Shown here: positions 39,132 through 48,513 of the stretch, piece by piece
Layout: every line of letters begins with the position of its first letter
Position numbering within the stretch: position 1 is the stretch's first letter
Origin: Enterobacteriaceae bacterium
Lineage (GTDB): Bacteria > Pseudomonadota > Gammaproteobacteria > Enterobacterales > Enterobacteriaceae
Direction: 5' to 3'
DNA: 64,000 nt
Assembly (NCBI GenBank): GCA_031253755.1
Contig: JAIRVT010000050.1
Span: 27,785-91,784 of the forward strand
Program-made: the position numbers and the translations under genes
The notes under the pieces: model-generated
The model's database searches: none
Seen by the model: the letters and a program-made list of their open reading frames with translations, nothing else
Told to the model about the DNA's origin: nothing

Positions 39132-39565
39132 TGAATTATAAGCGCCCCGAATCTGTATTGGTTGTTATTTATGCTGCCGACAGCAAAAGGGTGCTAATGC
39201 TACAGAGGCGAGACGATCCTGATTTCTGGCAGTCTGTCACAGGCAGTTTGGAAGGGAACGAAAAACCGTATGAAGCAGCGTTGCGTGAAGTAGAGGAAGA
39301 GATTGGCGTTGATATTGTCAAGGTGGATCTTGAACTGATAGATTGTCAACGCTGTATTTATTATGAAATCTTTGCATATTCGCGATATCGATATGCTCCC
39401 GGCGTAACGAGAAACAAAGAACACTGGTTTTTGCTGGCGTTACCTGAAGAGCGTGAAATTTTGCTGACGGAGCATCTGGCTTATCAATGGCTGGCCGTAG
39501 AAAAGGCCGCCAAATTGACCAAGTCATGGAGCAACCGTCAGGCAATAGAAGAGTTTGTTATTTAG
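39131..39565 (+). CDS. nudB: Dihydroneopterin triphosphate diphosphatase
   Basis: A 144-residue Nudix hydrolase (E. coli NudB 150) that removes pyrophosphate from dihydroneopterin triphosphate in folate synthesis. The Nudix box is complete: G-x5-E-x7-REVEEEIG at about residues 38-60. It begins in the aspS stop codon and lies 89 bases before yebC, the same order as in E. coli. Confidence 0.95.
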   Translation: MNYKRPESVLVVIYAADSKRVLMLQRRDDPDFWQSVTGSLEGNEKPYEAALREVEEEIGVDIVKVDLELIDCQRCIYYEIFAYSRYRYAPGVTRNKEHWFLLALPEEREILLTEHLAYQWLAVEKAAKLTKSWSNRQAIEEFVI

Positions 39566-39654
39566 TCTACCGACCTGATTGCTTTCAATTTGTGACTAGC
39601 AAAACACGCAAATTGGAGTGTGAAAGGCATAGACGTTTTTTCGGAGATATTTTC

Positions 39655-40398
39655 ATGGCAGGTCATAGTAAGTGGGCCAATACGAAACACCGTAAAGCGG
39701 CGCAGGATGCAAAACGCGGTAAAATTTTCACCAAAATTATCCGTGAGTTGGTCACGGCTGCGCGTCTGGGCGGAGGAGATCCCGATTCTAACCCGCGTTT
39801 GCGTGCCGCAATTGATAAAGCACTGTCCAACAACATGACTCGTGACACTTTAAATCGTGCCATTGCCCGTGGTGTTGGTAATGACGACTCCGATAATATG
39901 GAAACCATCATTTATGAGGGCTATGGTCCGGGTGGTACGGCTGTTATGGTTGAGTGTCTGAGTGATAACCGCAACCGCACGGTTTCTGACGTTCGTCACG
40001 CATTTACCAAAACCGGCGGTAACTTGGGAACGGATGGCTCTGTTGCCTATTTGTTTACCAAAAAGGGTGTGATTTCTTATGCACCGGGTCTGGATGAAGA
40101 TGCGGTGATGGAAGCAGCACTGGAAGCGGGTGCTGATGATGTTGAAACTTATGATGACGGTGCAATCGATGTCTATACTACGCCAGAGAGTTTTGGTGAA
40201 GTGAAAGATGCACTGGATGCCGCGGGTTTCAAAGCGGATTCTGCTGAAGTTTCCATGATCCCATCAACCAAAGCCGAACTGGATGCAGAAACTGCGCCTA
40301 AACTGCTTCGTCTGATCGATATGCTCGAAGATTCTGACGACGTTCAGGAAGTTTATCATAATGGTGAAATTTCTGATGAAGTTGCAGCTCTGCTGTAA
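39655..40398 (+). CDS. yebC: YebC/PmpR family protein
   Basis: A 247-residue three-domain protein of the YebC family (TACO1-related), described as a transcriptional regulator and more recently as a translation factor helping ribosomes at proline stretches. The ATG at 39655 gives the invariant N-terminus [23 protein letters not shown]; the frame is open from 39487 but that part overlaps nudB. CGGAG precedes the start. A strong terminator follows, separating it from ruvC. Confidence 0.97.
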   Translation: MAGHSKWANTKHRKAAQDAKRGKIFTKIIRELVTAARLGGGDPDSNPRLRAAIDKALSNNMTRDTLNRAIARGVGNDDSDNMETIIYEGYGPGGTAVMVECLSDNRNRTVSDVRHAFTKTGGNLGTDGSVAYLFTKKGVISYAPGLDEDAVMEAALEAGADDVETYDDGAIDVYTTPESFGEVKDALDAAGFKADSAEVSMIPSTKAELDAETAPKLLRLIDMLEDSDDVQEVYHNGEISDEVAALL

Positions 40399-40421
40399 TT
40401 AATCTTCGGGTTTCACAGCGT

Positions 40422-40467
40422 AGAGAAAGTACACCTCATGTCAGGGTACTTTCTCTAACGTTTTTTT
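40422..40467 (+). terminator. Rho-independent terminator after yebC
   Basis: An 11-pair stem AGAGAAAGTAC / GTACTTTCTCT with a 13-base loop, then a run of seven Ts at 40461-40467. Canonical. Confidence 0.85.
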
Positions 40468-40549
40468 ATGCCATGCTTTTTAGCCCATCTTTTCGCGGAT
40501 TTTTTCCCGTACTGACAGGTGAATAACATACTACAGGTGAATAAATAGA

Positions 40550-41071
40550 ATGGCGGTAATTCTTGGTATTGACCCCGGTTCCAGAGTGACAGGGTATGGT
40601 GTCATCCGCCAGCAGGGACGACAGCTTATTTATCTCGGTAGCGGTTGTATCCGAACCAAAGTTGATGATCTTCCTAACCGTTTGCAACGGATCTACGCCG
40701 GTGTGACTGAAATCATTACCCAATTCCAGCCTGATGCTTTCGCAATAGAACAAGTCTTTATGGCAAAAAATGCCGATTCTGCCTTAAAACTGGGGCAGGC
40801 TCGTGGCGTAGCGATTGTGGCTGCGGTGAATGAATCCATTCCTGTATTTGAGTATGCGGCGCGTCAGGTCAAACAGACCGTTGTGGGAACCGGTGCGGCA
40901 GAGAAAAGTCAGGTTCAGCACATGGTACGCTCGATGCTGAAACTCTCAGCCGATCCACAGGCAGATGCGGCAGATGCTTTAGCCATTGCCATTACCCATT
41001 GCCATCTGAGCCAGAATTTGCTCCGTGTTGGTGACTTGCGGTTAAATCTAACCCGTGGTCGTCTGAAATAA
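40550..41071 (+). CDS. ruvC: Holliday junction resolvase RuvC
   Basis: A 173-residue endonuclease (E. coli 173) that cuts Holliday junctions symmetrically. The catalytic acidic residues are visible: Asp7 in ILGIDPGSR, Glu in FAIEQVF (about residue 66), and two Asp in [10 protein letters not shown] near residue 140. It is separated from ruvA by a terminator/LexA-like hairpin, as in E. coli where ruvC is expressed apart from the SOS-controlled ruvAB. Confidence 0.98.
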   Translation: MAVILGIDPGSRVTGYGVIRQQGRQLIYLGSGCIRTKVDDLPNRLQRIYAGVTEIITQFQPDAFAIEQVFMAKNADSALKLGQARGVAIVAAVNESIPVFEYAARQVKQTVVGTGAAEKSQVQHMVRSMLKLSADPQADAADALAIAITHCHLSQNLLRVGDLRLNLTRGRLK

Positions 41072-41088
41072 CAGTAATAAGAAATTGC

Positions 41089-41114
41089 AACTGGATATAC
41101 ATCCAGTTTTTTTT
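41089..41114 (+). terminator. Terminator after ruvC overlapping a LexA-like box of ruvAB
   Basis: AACTGGAT-ATAC-ATCCAGTT followed by eight Ts is a rho-independent terminator. The same bases contain CTGGATATACATCCAG (41091-41106), which closely resembles the noncanonical SOS box in front of E. coli ruvA (CTGG-N8-CCAG). One palindrome may therefore end ruvC transcription and bind LexA for the ruvAB promoter. Confidence 0.7.
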
Positions 41115-41208
41115 GTGCTATAAGCTATCGGACAATTTATTTGTCTCTTCGGGCGATTTTGTTTTCGGGTCTATTTTGATTTTCAGGGCTATTTTATAGG
41201 AGGTAGTG

Positions 41209-41826
41209 GTGATAGGGCGTTTGAGAGGAACTGTATTGGAAAAACAGCCACCATTGGTTTTATTGGAAACGAATGGGGTAGGCTATGAAGTTCATATGCC
41301 GATGACCTGCTTCTATGAACTACCGGAAATTGGTCAGGAAGCCATTTTATTCACCCAATTTATTGTGCGCGAAGATGCCCAATTACTGTATGGTTTTAAT
41401 GATAAACAGGAACGCGCACTTTTCCGTGAGTTGATTAAAGTGAACGGTGTCGGGCCAAAACTGGCGTTAGCCATCTTGTCTGGCATGTCTGCCCAGCAAT
41501 TTGTCACTGCGATAGAGAAAGAACAAATTGCATCTCTGGTTAAACTGCCGGGTGTCGGTAAAAAAACCGCAGAACGGCTGGTGGTAGAAATGAAAGACCG
41601 CTTTAAAGGGCTTAACGGCGATCTGTTTAATCAAAGCAGCGATATGAATTTACCCGCCGCAACGCAGGCCGCTAATTCTGATGCCGATATTGAAGCCGAA
41701 GCGGTGGCAGCACTGGTCTCATTGGGCTATAAGCCGCAAGAAGCCAGCCGGATGGTCAGTAAAGTGGCTAAACCGGGTTCTCATTGTGAAACCCTTATCC
41801 GGGAAGCGCTTCGAGCAGCGCTATAA
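41209..41826 (+). CDS. ruvA: Holliday junction branch migration protein RuvA
   Basis: A 205-residue protein (E. coli 203) that binds four-way junctions and loads RuvB. The N-terminal OB domain starts [15 protein letters not shown], two helix-hairpin-helix motifs follow ([27 protein letters not shown]), and a C-terminal RuvB-contact domain ends ALRAAL. Two successive GTG codons are possible; the second (41209) is chosen because it gives the conserved start and better spacing to AGGAGG. It forms an operon with ruvB. Confidence 0.97.
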   Translation: MIGRLRGTVLEKQPPLVLLETNGVGYEVHMPMTCFYELPEIGQEAILFTQFIVREDAQLLYGFNDKQERALFRELIKVNGVGPKLALAILSGMSAQQFVTAIEKEQIASLVKLPGVGKKTAERLVVEMKDRFKGLNGDLFNQSSDMNLPAATQAANSDADIEAEAVAALVSLGYKPQEASRMVSKVAKPGSHCETLIREALRAAL

Positions 41827-41842
41827 TTGCAGGAGTTGAGTG

Positions 41843-42868
41843 ATGATTGAAGCTGACCGTCTGGTTTCAGCAGAAGTTCTGCAAGATGATGAAGCCATTG
41901 ATCGCGCTATCAGGCCAAAATCCTTATCCGAGTATGTCGGTCAACCTCATGTTTGTGAACAGATGGAGATTTTTATTCAGGCAGCACGGCAACGTGGAGA
42001 TGCGCTGGATCATCTGTTGATTTTTGGCCCGCCGGGGCTAGGAAAAACCACGCTGGCAAATATTGTTGCCAACGAAATGGGGGTAAACCTGCGAACAACG
42101 TCAGGGCCTGTGTTGGAAAAAGCCGGTGATCTTGCCGCCATGCTGACTAACCTTGAACCTCATGATGTTCTGTTTATCGATGAAATTCACCGTTTATCTC
42201 CGGTAGTCGAAGAAATTCTCTACCCGGCAATGGAAGATTATCAATTAGATATCATGATTGGTGAAGGGCCTGCCGCCCGCTCCATTAAAATTGATTTGCC
42301 ACCGTTTACGTTAGTCGGTGCAACAACCCGCGCAGGTTCTTTGACTTCACCTTTGCGCGACCGGTTCGGTATTGTACAGCGGCTTGAATTTTACAGTGTT
42401 GACGATTTGCAAAGCATTGTATCCCGCAGCGCCCGTTATATGGGGCTGGAGATTTCAGACGATGGCGCAAGACAAATTGCGATGCGTTCCCGTGGCACAC
42501 CTCGTATCACAAACCGGTTGCTGCGTCGGGTACGTGATTTTGTACAGGTCAAAGGCGATGGCTCAATTAATGCGGATATTGCGGCAAAAGCCCTTGATAT
42601 GTTGAATGTAGACTCTGCCGGGTTCGATTACCTCGACCGTAAATTACTGGTTGCCATTATCGATAAATTTATGGGTGGCCCGGTTGGGGTGGATAATCTT
42701 GCGGCAGCCATTGGTGAAGAGCGGGAAACCATCGAAGATGTGCTGGAACCGTTTCTGATCCAACAAGGATTTATTCAGCGGACACCACGAGGCCGGATTG
42801 CCACCAACCATGCATATCGGCACTTTGGTATACATAAAGAAAGTGGTTTAAGCAAAGGAAGCGAATAA
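41843..42868 (+). CDS. ruvB: Holliday junction branch migration ATPase RuvB
   Basis: A 341-residue AAA+ motor that drives branch migration with RuvA. Walker A is [12 protein letters not shown] (about residue 62), Walker B is LFIDEIHRL, sensor 1 is [10 protein letters not shown], and the arginine finger region is [14 protein letters not shown]. The C-terminal winged helix ends HFGI. The ATG at 41843 gives the E. coli-like start MIEADRLVS, with AGGAG 7 bases upstream; a GTG one codon earlier is less likely. Confidence 0.98.
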   Translation: MIEADRLVSAEVLQDDEAIDRAIRPKSLSEYVGQPHVCEQMEIFIQAARQRGDALDHLLIFGPPGLGKTTLANIVANEMGVNLRTTSGPVLEKAGDLAAMLTNLEPHDVLFIDEIHRLSPVVEEILYPAMEDYQLDIMIGEGPAARSIKIDLPPFTLVGATTRAGSLTSPLRDRFGIVQRLEFYSVDDLQSIVSRSARYMGLEISDDGARQIAMRSRGTPRITNRLLRRVRDFVQVKGDGSINADIAAKALDMLNVDSAGFDYLDRKLLVAIIDKFMGGPVGVDNLAAAIGEERETIEDVLEPFLIQQGFIQRTPRGRIATNHAYRHFGIHKESGLSKGSE

Positions 42869-42881
42869 ACATGACGGTAAT

Positions 42882-42911
42882 ACTCGCTCCGCGCAAAAGC
42901 TGGGAGCGAGT
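42882..42911. terminator. Hairpin between convergent ruvB and znuB
   Basis: Perfect nine-pair stem ACTCGCTCC / GGAGCGAGT with a 12-base loop between convergent genes. There is no T-run, so it is a probable but not canonical terminator. Confidence 0.45.
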
Positions 42912-42938
42912 GGCATTTATGACTTATACCCTAAGCCG

Positions 42939-43724
42939 CTAACTTCTCGCCCTACAGGTTAAACTCAATGCGAATAACACGGCGGAACAAAGCACAACCG
43001 AAGGCCCGGCTGGCGTGTTATAAAATGCAGATAACGTTAATCCACCGGTAACTGAAAGCATACCGATGCCAATGGCACAAAAAGCCATTTGCTCTGGCGT
43101 TCGGGAAAAACGGCGTGCGGTTGCCGCGGGAATAATTAACAGTGAGGTGATGATCAGTGCACCGACAAATTTCATTGCCAGCCCGATGGTCAGCGCAGTC
43201 ACCAGCATCAACAATACCCGTAACCGTTGAATTTTAATGCCATCGACAAAAGCCAGATCCTGACTGACTGTCATCGACAGCAATGCCCGCCATTGCCACG
43301 CCAGTAACCCGGCCACAATGGCAACGCCTGCTGCAATCAGCCAGAGATCTTCATAAGTCACAGAGAGTAAATCACCGAATAAATAAGCCATCAGGTCAAC
43401 CCGGACACTGGTCATAAAACTGACCACCACTAAACCCAGTGACAACGCGCTATGAGCCATAATTCCCAGTAAAGTATCAACGGCTAATTGTGGGCGTTTC
43501 TCCAGCCAGACTAAAATCACAGCCAGTATTAACGTCACAACAATAACGGCGTAAAACGGATTAACATTTAACAGGAAGCCGAAAGCCACACCCAGTAATG
43601 ACGCATGTGCCAGTGTGTCACCAAAATAGGACATTCTTCGCCAAACAACAAAAGAGCCAAGAGGCCCGGCTGCCATTGCCAGTAAAACGCCGGCCAGCCA
43701 ACCCGGAAAAAGTAGTTCGATCAT
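42939..43724 (-). CDS. znuB: Zinc ABC transporter permease ZnuB
   Basis: A 261-residue inner-membrane permease (E. coli 261) of the high-affinity zinc importer, with about eight hydrophobic helices. The start [36 protein letters not shown] and the [12 protein letters not shown] loop are typical. The start codon overlaps the znuC stop, so the two are translationally coupled. The operon is divergent from znuA and probably repressed by Zur. Confidence 0.97.
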   Translation of the reverse strand: MIELLFPGWLAGVLLAMAAGPLGSFVVWRRMSYFGDTLAHASLLGVAFGFLLNVNPFYAVIVVTLILAVILVWLEKRPQLAVDTLLGIMAHSALSLGLVVVSFMTSVRVDLMAYLFGDLLSVTYEDLWLIAAGVAIVAGLLAWQWRALLSMTVSQDLAFVDGIKIQRLRVLLMLVTALTIGLAMKFVGALIITSLLIIPAATARRFSRTPEQMAFCAIGIGMLSVTGGLTLSAFYNTPAGPSVVLCSAVLFALSLTCRARS

Positions 43725-44482
43725 TAACGTGGCTCCCTATTGTTTTTCAAAATAATTTTTCCTTTCAGATCATGCTGATGGTGATTGTGATGATGACGGT
43801 AGATTGCCAGTTGTTCAGCGCCATGACGACCAAACATGGCAATAAATTCAGGATGTGCAGAGACCACTTCAGGCGTACCGGAACAGCAAATATGTTGATT
43901 AAGGCATAAAACTTCATCTGTTTTTGCCATTACTAAATGCAGGTCATGGGATACCATAAGGACAGCGCAGTTGAGTTCGGTTCTGATTTGATTGATCAAA
44001 TCATAAAGTGCGAGCTGACCACTCACATCCACACCTTGTGTTGGCTCATCAAGAACCAAAAGCTGGGGATGACTGAGTAAGGCTCTGGCGAGTAAAATCC
44101 GCTGAGTTTCTCCTCCTGATAGTTTCTGCATCGGCTGCTGTAATAAATGCGCGGCGTTAACCCGGTTCAAAACAGGAGTAATGTCTGCTGATTTGACACC
44201 CGGTTTTAGCATCATGAAACGCTTTACTGTCAGGGGCAGAGTAGGGTCAAGGCTGAGTTTTTGCGGGACATAGCCAATCTTCAGATTATGACTATACTCG
44301 ATAGTGCCGGAAGTAGGGGGAATGAGGCCGAGGACAATGCGGACCAGTGTTGATTTTCCTGCCCCGTTCGGGCCAATCAGCGTCAGGATTTTGCCTTGGG
44401 TAAGATTAAAAGAAATATTATTTAGTACCTTGCGGTTGCCAAATTTAACCGTAATGTTTTTGAGTGTGATCATAGTTAACAT
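43724..44482 (-). CDS. znuC: Zinc ABC transporter ATPase ZnuC
   Basis: A 252-residue ATPase (E. coli 251) powering zinc uptake. Walker A is GPNGAGKS (residues 37-44), the signature is [15 protein letters not shown], and Walker B is [12 protein letters not shown]. The C-terminal tail is histidine-rich ([11 protein letters not shown]), probably metal binding. The frame is open to 44548 through the operator palindrome, but the ATG at 44482 gives the E. coli-like start and length; the ATG at 44473 is an alternative. No clear ribosome site is seen for either. Confidence 0.95.
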   Translation of the reverse strand: MLTMITLKNITVKFGNRKVLNNISFNLTQGKILTLIGPNGAGKSTLVRIVLGLIPPTSGTIEYSHNLKIGYVPQKLSLDPTLPLTVKRFMMLKPGVKSADITPVLNRVNAAHLLQQPMQKLSGGETQRILLARALLSHPQLLVLDEPTQGVDVSGQLALYDLINQIRTELNCAVLMVSHDLHLVMAKTDEVLCLNQHICCSGTPEVVSAHPEFIAMFGRHGAEQLAIYRHHHNHHQHDLKGKIILKNNREPR

Positions 44483-44515
44483 GTTAGATAATTGACATGT
44501 GAAAAGTGTCTTGCA

Positions 44516-44554
44516 GAACCAATGAGATGTTATATTATAACATCTCATTGGTTC
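44516..44554. promoter_or_regulatory. Zur operator palindrome between znuC and znuA
   Basis: A 39-base inverted repeat: 18-base perfect arms starting GAACCAATGAGATGTTAT around a three-base centre. The core GATGTTAT...ATAACATC matches the E. coli znuA-znuCB Zur box type (TGTTATAATATCACA). It lies between the divergent starts, so one dimer array could repress both. Confidence 0.85.
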
Positions 44555-44575
44555 AATACATGGAATATTTATATT

Positions 44576-45586
44576 ATGTTACATAAACAAAAAAAATACG
44601 CGCAGACATTTTTCCACCGGGCTATTTATTTTCGCAGAGACATTTGTTTTCGCAAAGCGGCTTATTTTCGCCGGGCTGCTGCGGCAGTTGCATTAGCGAT
44701 GGGCATCAATTGCACGGCTCAGGCAAATGTTGTCACCTCCATCCGTCCGCTGGGGTTTATCGCTGCTGCCATTGCTGATGGTGTCACAAAAACACAGGTA
44801 CTGATGCCGGATGGTGCATCTCCCCACGATTACGCTTTGAAACCTTCAGATATTCGCACACTCAATCAGGCCGATTTAGTGGTCTGGATTGGTCCGGATA
44901 TGGAAACATTTTTGGCAAAACCAATAGAGAAAGCAGCACAGAATAAACAACTGGAATTGGCGGATTTGCCAACCATTAAACCTTTATTATTGAAAAACAG
45001 CGAAGATAAACATGATGCAAATGAATCTAATCAGCATGAACATGCAACAGATCATGAACACCATCACGATGGGCAATATAATATGCATATCTGGTTGTCA
45101 CCAGCGATTGCTGAAAAGACCGCTCAGGCAATATATGAAAGGCTTGTCAAGTTGTACCCTAAACAGAAACAACAATTAGAAGTAAACCTACGTAAATTCA
45201 ATGGACAGCTATTACAAACTGACAAGAATATCAGTCATGCCTTGAATGCTGTGCGAGGAAAGGGATATTTTGTTTTTCACGACGCCTATGGTTATTTTGA
45301 AAAACATTATCAGTTGACACCATTGGGTGCCTTTACTGTGAACCCTGAAATACAACCCGGTGCGCAGAAATTACATAACATACGAACACAATTGGTTGAG
45401 CAAAAAGCCATGTGCATTTTTGCTGAACCCCAATTCAGGCCAGCCGTGATTCATGCGATAGCAAAAGGTACTCATGTACGTATTGGAACACTTGACCCAT
45501 TGGGAAGTGGCATTGTATTGAATAAAGACAGTTATATGAAATTTATAACGCAATTGTCGGAACAATACCTTGGCTGCCTGAGTTAG
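44576..45586 (+). CDS. znuA: Zinc ABC transporter periplasmic binding protein ZnuA
   Basis: A 336-residue zinc-binding protein for ZnuBC. Zinc ligands are in [10 protein letters not shown], the histidine-rich loop (residues ~145-165, with DHEHHHDG), MHIWLS and the C-terminal GTLDPLGSG region. The ATG at 44576 gives MLHKQKKY, like E. coli MLHKK. The N-terminal leader is unusual: about 20 residues longer than in E. coli, with three near-repeats of Tyr/Cys-Phe-Arg-Arg/Lys before the hydrophobic part ([17 protein letters not shown]). This resembles a slippage expansion and may weaken or delay export. Confidence 0.93.
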   Translation: MLHKQKKYAQTFFHRAIYFRRDICFRKAAYFRRAAAAVALAMGINCTAQANVVTSIRPLGFIAAAIADGVTKTQVLMPDGASPHDYALKPSDIRTLNQADLVVWIGPDMETFLAKPIEKAAQNKQLELADLPTIKPLLLKNSEDKHDANESNQHEHATDHEHHHDGQYNMHIWLSPAIAEKTAQAIYERLVKLYPKQKQQLEVNLRKFNGQLLQTDKNISHALNAVRGKGYFVFHDAYGYFEKHYQLTPLGAFTVNPEIQPGAQKLHNIRTQLVEQKAMCIFAEPQFRPAVIHAIAKGTHVRIGTLDPLGSGIVLNKDSYMKFITQLSEQYLGCLS

Positions 45587-45605
45587 TTAATAAGGAATTT
45601 TATTA

Positions 45606-46940
45606 GTGCAGCAGATAGTTAAAACTATCGTTCTGGTATATAACAACCTGCCTAAGCCACACAAAATAATGCTTGGTTCTTTGACTCTGGTCACTTTAGC
45701 TGTAGCGGTGTGGCGGCCGATTGCCTATCACGAACAAGAAAAAATAGAAAGAACAGAGAGTACGATTCTCTCCACTCCGGGTAACAGTATCTCTACTGCA
45801 ACAGATGATGCAGATGATACGGCAGGTGATGACGCCAACGAGCAATTCTCCGATGAGGGCGTTAGTGATGATGAGAATGGTGCTGATGCCACAGCAAATG
45901 CTCCCCACCAATACGTTGTTTCCAATGGTGATACGCTAAGCACCATTTTGAATCAGTTCGGCATTGACTCATCCGATATTGCTTTATTGTCAAATCAAAA
46001 TAAAGCACTGGGTGGCTTAAAGATAGGCCAGTCATTATCATGGACGACCGATGAAGACGGCGGCCTGAAAACGTTAACGTGGGAAGTTTCTCGCCGTGAA
46101 ACGCGCACTTACACGCGGGAAGGTGATGTTTTCCGGGAAACAAAGGAAATTCAGGAAGGTAAATGGAAAAACGATGTCGTCAATGGTGTTGTGGATGGCA
46201 GTTTTACCAGTAGCGCTTTATCGGCAGGCTTAACCCGCAGTGAAGCCAGAGAAGTGACCAAGGCATTACAGTGGCAGATAGATTTCCGGCGGTTACGTAA
46301 AGGTGACCGTTTTGCTGTATTGGTCTCCCGTGAAATGCTTGATGGGAAAAGTCAGCAAAGCCAGTTGCTGGGTGTGCGCTTACAAAACGGCGACAACGAT
46401 TATTACGCATTCCGGGCAGAAGATGGGCGTTACTACGATAGCAATGCTTCCGGTTTGGAGCGCGGTTTTTTGCGTTTTCCGACAATAAAACAATTTAGGG
46501 TATCTTCACCTTTCAATCCACGCCGTTTAAATCCGGTGACCGGCAGGATTACTGCGCATAAAGGAGTGGATTTCGCAATGCCGTTAGGAACACCGGTTCT
46601 GGCGGTTGGTGATGGTGAAGTTATCATTGCCAAATTTGATGGTGCAGCAGGCAATTTCATTGCTATCAGGCACGGGCGTCAGTATACGACCCGTTACATG
46701 CACCTGAGAAAATTGCTGGTGAAACCCGGCCAGAAAGTAAAACGAGGTGATCGTATTGCTTTATCCGGTAATACCGGCCGTTCAACGGGTCCTCACTTAC
46801 ACTTTGAGTTCTGGGACAACCAGCGTCCGGTTAATCCGCTCACGGCGAAACTGCCACGCTCAGGTGGATTAAGTGGCAAAGACCGTTCAGAGTATATTGC
46901 GATGGTCCGAGAGCTAAAACCTCAACTAAAACTGAATTAA
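45606..46940 (+). CDS. mepM: Murein DD-endopeptidase MepM
   Basis: A 444-residue peptidoglycan hydrolase (E. coli 440) that cleaves D-Ala-meso-DAP cross-links to allow wall growth. It has a membrane anchor at about residues 20-38, an acidic linker at 60-98 (rich in Asp/Glu, longer than in E. coli), a LysM domain starting YVVSNGDTLSTIL, and a C-terminal M23 peptidase with HKGVDFAMP and HLHFEFW zinc ligands. The start is GTG at 45606, as the family N-terminus MQQI shows, with AAGGA upstream. The position after znuA is as in E. coli. Confidence 0.96.
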   Translation: MQQIVKTIVLVYNNLPKPHKIMLGSLTLVTLAVAVWRPIAYHEQEKIERTESTILSTPGNSISTATDDADDTAGDDANEQFSDEGVSDDENGADATANAPHQYVVSNGDTLSTILNQFGIDSSDIALLSNQNKALGGLKIGQSLSWTTDEDGGLKTLTWEVSRRETRTYTREGDVFRETKEIQEGKWKNDVVNGVVDGSFTSSALSAGLTRSEAREVTKALQWQIDFRRLRKGDRFAVLVSREMLDGKSQQSQLLGVRLQNGDNDYYAFRAEDGRYYDSNASGLERGFLRFPTIKQFRVSSPFNPRRLNPVTGRITAHKGVDFAMPLGTPVLAVGDGEVIIAKFDGAAGNFIAIRHGRQYTTRYMHLRKLLVKPGQKVKRGDRIALSGNTGRSTGPHLHFEFWDNQRPVNPLTAKLPRSGGLSGKDRSEYIAMVRELKPQLKLN

Positions 46941-46950
46941 TGGTCATAAA

Positions 46951-46986
46951 CACAAAAGCGGGTGATGGGGATCACCCGCTTTTGTG
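46951..46986. terminator. Strong terminator hairpin after mepM
   Basis: A perfect 16-pair stem (CACAAAAGCGGGTGAT / ATCACCCGCTTTTGTG) with loop GGGG, 11 bases after the mepM stop. Confidence 0.9.
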
Positions 46987-47047
46987 TTATTTTGCTCTCA
47001 GCTAACACACTGAAAGCGAATCAGATATAAAGCGAATATTGGTAATT

Positions 47048-47076
47048 CATACCCACATGAAAGACAGCGGGTATAT
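47048..47076. repeat. Remnant of the palindromic intergenic repeat
   Basis: CATACCCACATGAAAGACAGCGGGTATATG looks like the two ends of the repeat (TATACCC and GGGTATA) brought together with the middle deleted. Confidence 0.4.
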
Positions 47077-47099
47077 GTTGGAACCATTAGAGTTAATGC

Positions 47100-48068
47100 A
47101 TGAATAAAGAAAAAGATACAGACAGTAAATTGGGGTATGTTCCGACATTTCATTTATCCTATTTGCATCCCCGTTATTGGGGGCTATGGGCGGGTGTAGG
47201 TATATTGGCAGGGCTGGCCTATGTTCCGGTTAAGTGGCGTGATCCCTTTCTGGCTAAAATAGGTGTCTGGGCGGGCAGAAAAGCCAAAAGTGCCCGGCGC
47301 AGGGCGAAAATCAATCTGCTTTATTGTTTCCCTGAACTGTCGGAGTCTCAGTGTGAGCTGTTAATCGACAAAATGTTCGCCACAGCACCGCAGCCTTTTA
47401 TTATGCTGGCGGAACTCTGCCTGAGAGGCGCAACGTCCACGCTTAAGCGAACACAATGGCATGGTGAGGAAATCATTCAGGAATTACAAAAGCAGGGAAG
47501 AAATGTGATCCTTATGGTTCCGCATGGCTGGGCGATAGATATTCCAGCCATGTTATTATCCGCGCGTGGATATAACGTATCAGGCATGTTCCATCATCAA
47601 AGTAATCCGGTCGCCGATTATCTGTGGAACAAAGTCCGTTGTCATTTTGGCGGGCGGCTGCACTCCCGTGATGCAGGAATAAAGCCTTTTATTGCATCGG
47701 TGCGTCAGGGATTTTTGGGGTATTACCTGCCGGATGAAGATCATGGTGAAGAGCAGAGTGAATTTGTCGATTTTTTCGCAACTTACAAAGCAACACTGCC
47801 TGCTGTCGGTCGTTTGATGAAAGTATGTAAGGCAGCAGTTGTGCCTTTGTTCCCGGTTTATAATAGCGAAACGCATCAATTGGATATTTATATTCGTCCA
47901 CCGATGGACGATATAGATGGGCAAAGTGATCCCTATATTGCCCGCCGCATGAATCAGGAATTAGAAGAGTTAGTGAAACCGAATCCTGAACAATATACCT
48001 GGATCCTGAAATTGTTAAAAACAAGAAAAGAAGGGGATATTGAGCCATATAAAAGGGATGACCTGTAA
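47100..48068 (+). CDS. lpxM: Lipid A biosynthesis myristoyltransferase LpxM
   Basis: A 322-residue inner-membrane acyltransferase (E. coli LpxM 323) that adds the last secondary acyl chain to Kdo2-lipid A. A hydrophobic segment occurs at about residues 32-48 (WGLWAGVGILAGLAYVPV). The catalytic HX4D/E-type motif appears as PHGWAIDIPA (about residue 140), and the DEDHGEEQSEFVDFFA segment is conserved. It follows mepM as in E. coli. Confidence 0.95.
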   Translation: MNKEKDTDSKLGYVPTFHLSYLHPRYWGLWAGVGILAGLAYVPVKWRDPFLAKIGVWAGRKAKSARRRAKINLLYCFPELSESQCELLIDKMFATAPQPFIMLAELCLRGATSTLKRTQWHGEEIIQELQKQGRNVILMVPHGWAIDIPAMLLSARGYNVSGMFHHQSNPVADYLWNKVRCHFGGRLHSRDAGIKPFIASVRQGFLGYYLPDEDHGEEQSEFVDFFATYKATLPAVGRLMKVCKAAVVPLFPVYNSETHQLDIYIRPPMDDIDGQSDPYIARRMNQELEELVKPNPEQYTWILKLLKTRKEGDIEPYKRDDL

Positions 48069-48078
48069 GTTTTGTGTT

Positions 48079-48108
48079 TTATCAGGGGCAGCACTCTGTC
48101 CCTGATAA
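48079..48108. terminator. Hairpin between convergent lpxM and azlD
   Basis: TTATCAGGG / CCCTGATAA, nine pairs with a 12-base loop, 10 bases after lpxM. It lacks a T-run on the far side in either direction. Confidence 0.5.
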
Positions 48109-48119
48109 AGCGATAGCCT

Positions 48120-48446
48120 TTAGTTGACTCCCATGTAACGCAATAGTGCGGTAATCACCGCTGCGGATAAAATCACCACAATCAGTGGCACTTTCCGCCA
48201 GGCCAGAAAGATGGCAAACGCGACACCCAATATACGTGCCAGACCTGCAAAATTCCCGCTTTCGTAGAAAGTTGCAGCCAGCGCCACAGCGAACAGTAAT
48301 GTGGTTGCAGCATCAGAAAGAAGCGCCTGTGAACGTTCAGAGAGTGCCAGCCTGTTGCCCAATTTTGCCCCGCCGAAGCGCATCAGATAAGTACCGAGCG
48401 ACAAAATCACAATGCCAATGATAATCAGGATAGAACTTTCCATCAT
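48120..48446 (-). CDS. AzlD family branched-chain amino acid exporter small subunit
   Basis: A 108-residue membrane protein with four hydrophobic segments, the AzlD (YgaH) type. It works with an AzlC (YgaZ) partner to export valine and other branched-chain amino acids. The partner gene lies upstream, separated by 67 bases with an unusual tandem repeat. The start MMESSILIIIGIVILSLGTYLMRFGG is typical; GGAAG precedes it. E. coli ygaZH lies elsewhere in its chromosome. Confidence 0.88.
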   Translation of the reverse strand: MMESSILIIIGIVILSLGTYLMRFGGAKLGNRLALSERSQALLSDAATTLLFAVALAATFYESGNFAGLARILGVAFAIFLAWRKVPLIVVILSAAVITALLRYMGVN

Positions 48447-48510
48447 ATAAAGCTTCCGAGCATATAAGTGCTTGCGATCTTATAAGAGCTTGCGATCATA
48501 TAAATACTGT
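48447..48510. repeat. Short tandem repeat in the azlC-azlD spacer
   Basis: About three and a half imperfect copies of an ~18-base unit (TATAAGTGCTTGCGATC type) fill the spacer. The repeat nearest azlD has diverged into its ribosome site (GGAAG on the minus strand). Confidence 0.6.
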
Positions 48511-48513
48511 CCA

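Noticed and set aside
44483..44575. Extended N-termini of znuC and znuA through the operator
   Set aside because: The extensions encode similar peptides only because both translate the palindromic Zur site; the homologous starts are at 44482 and 44576.
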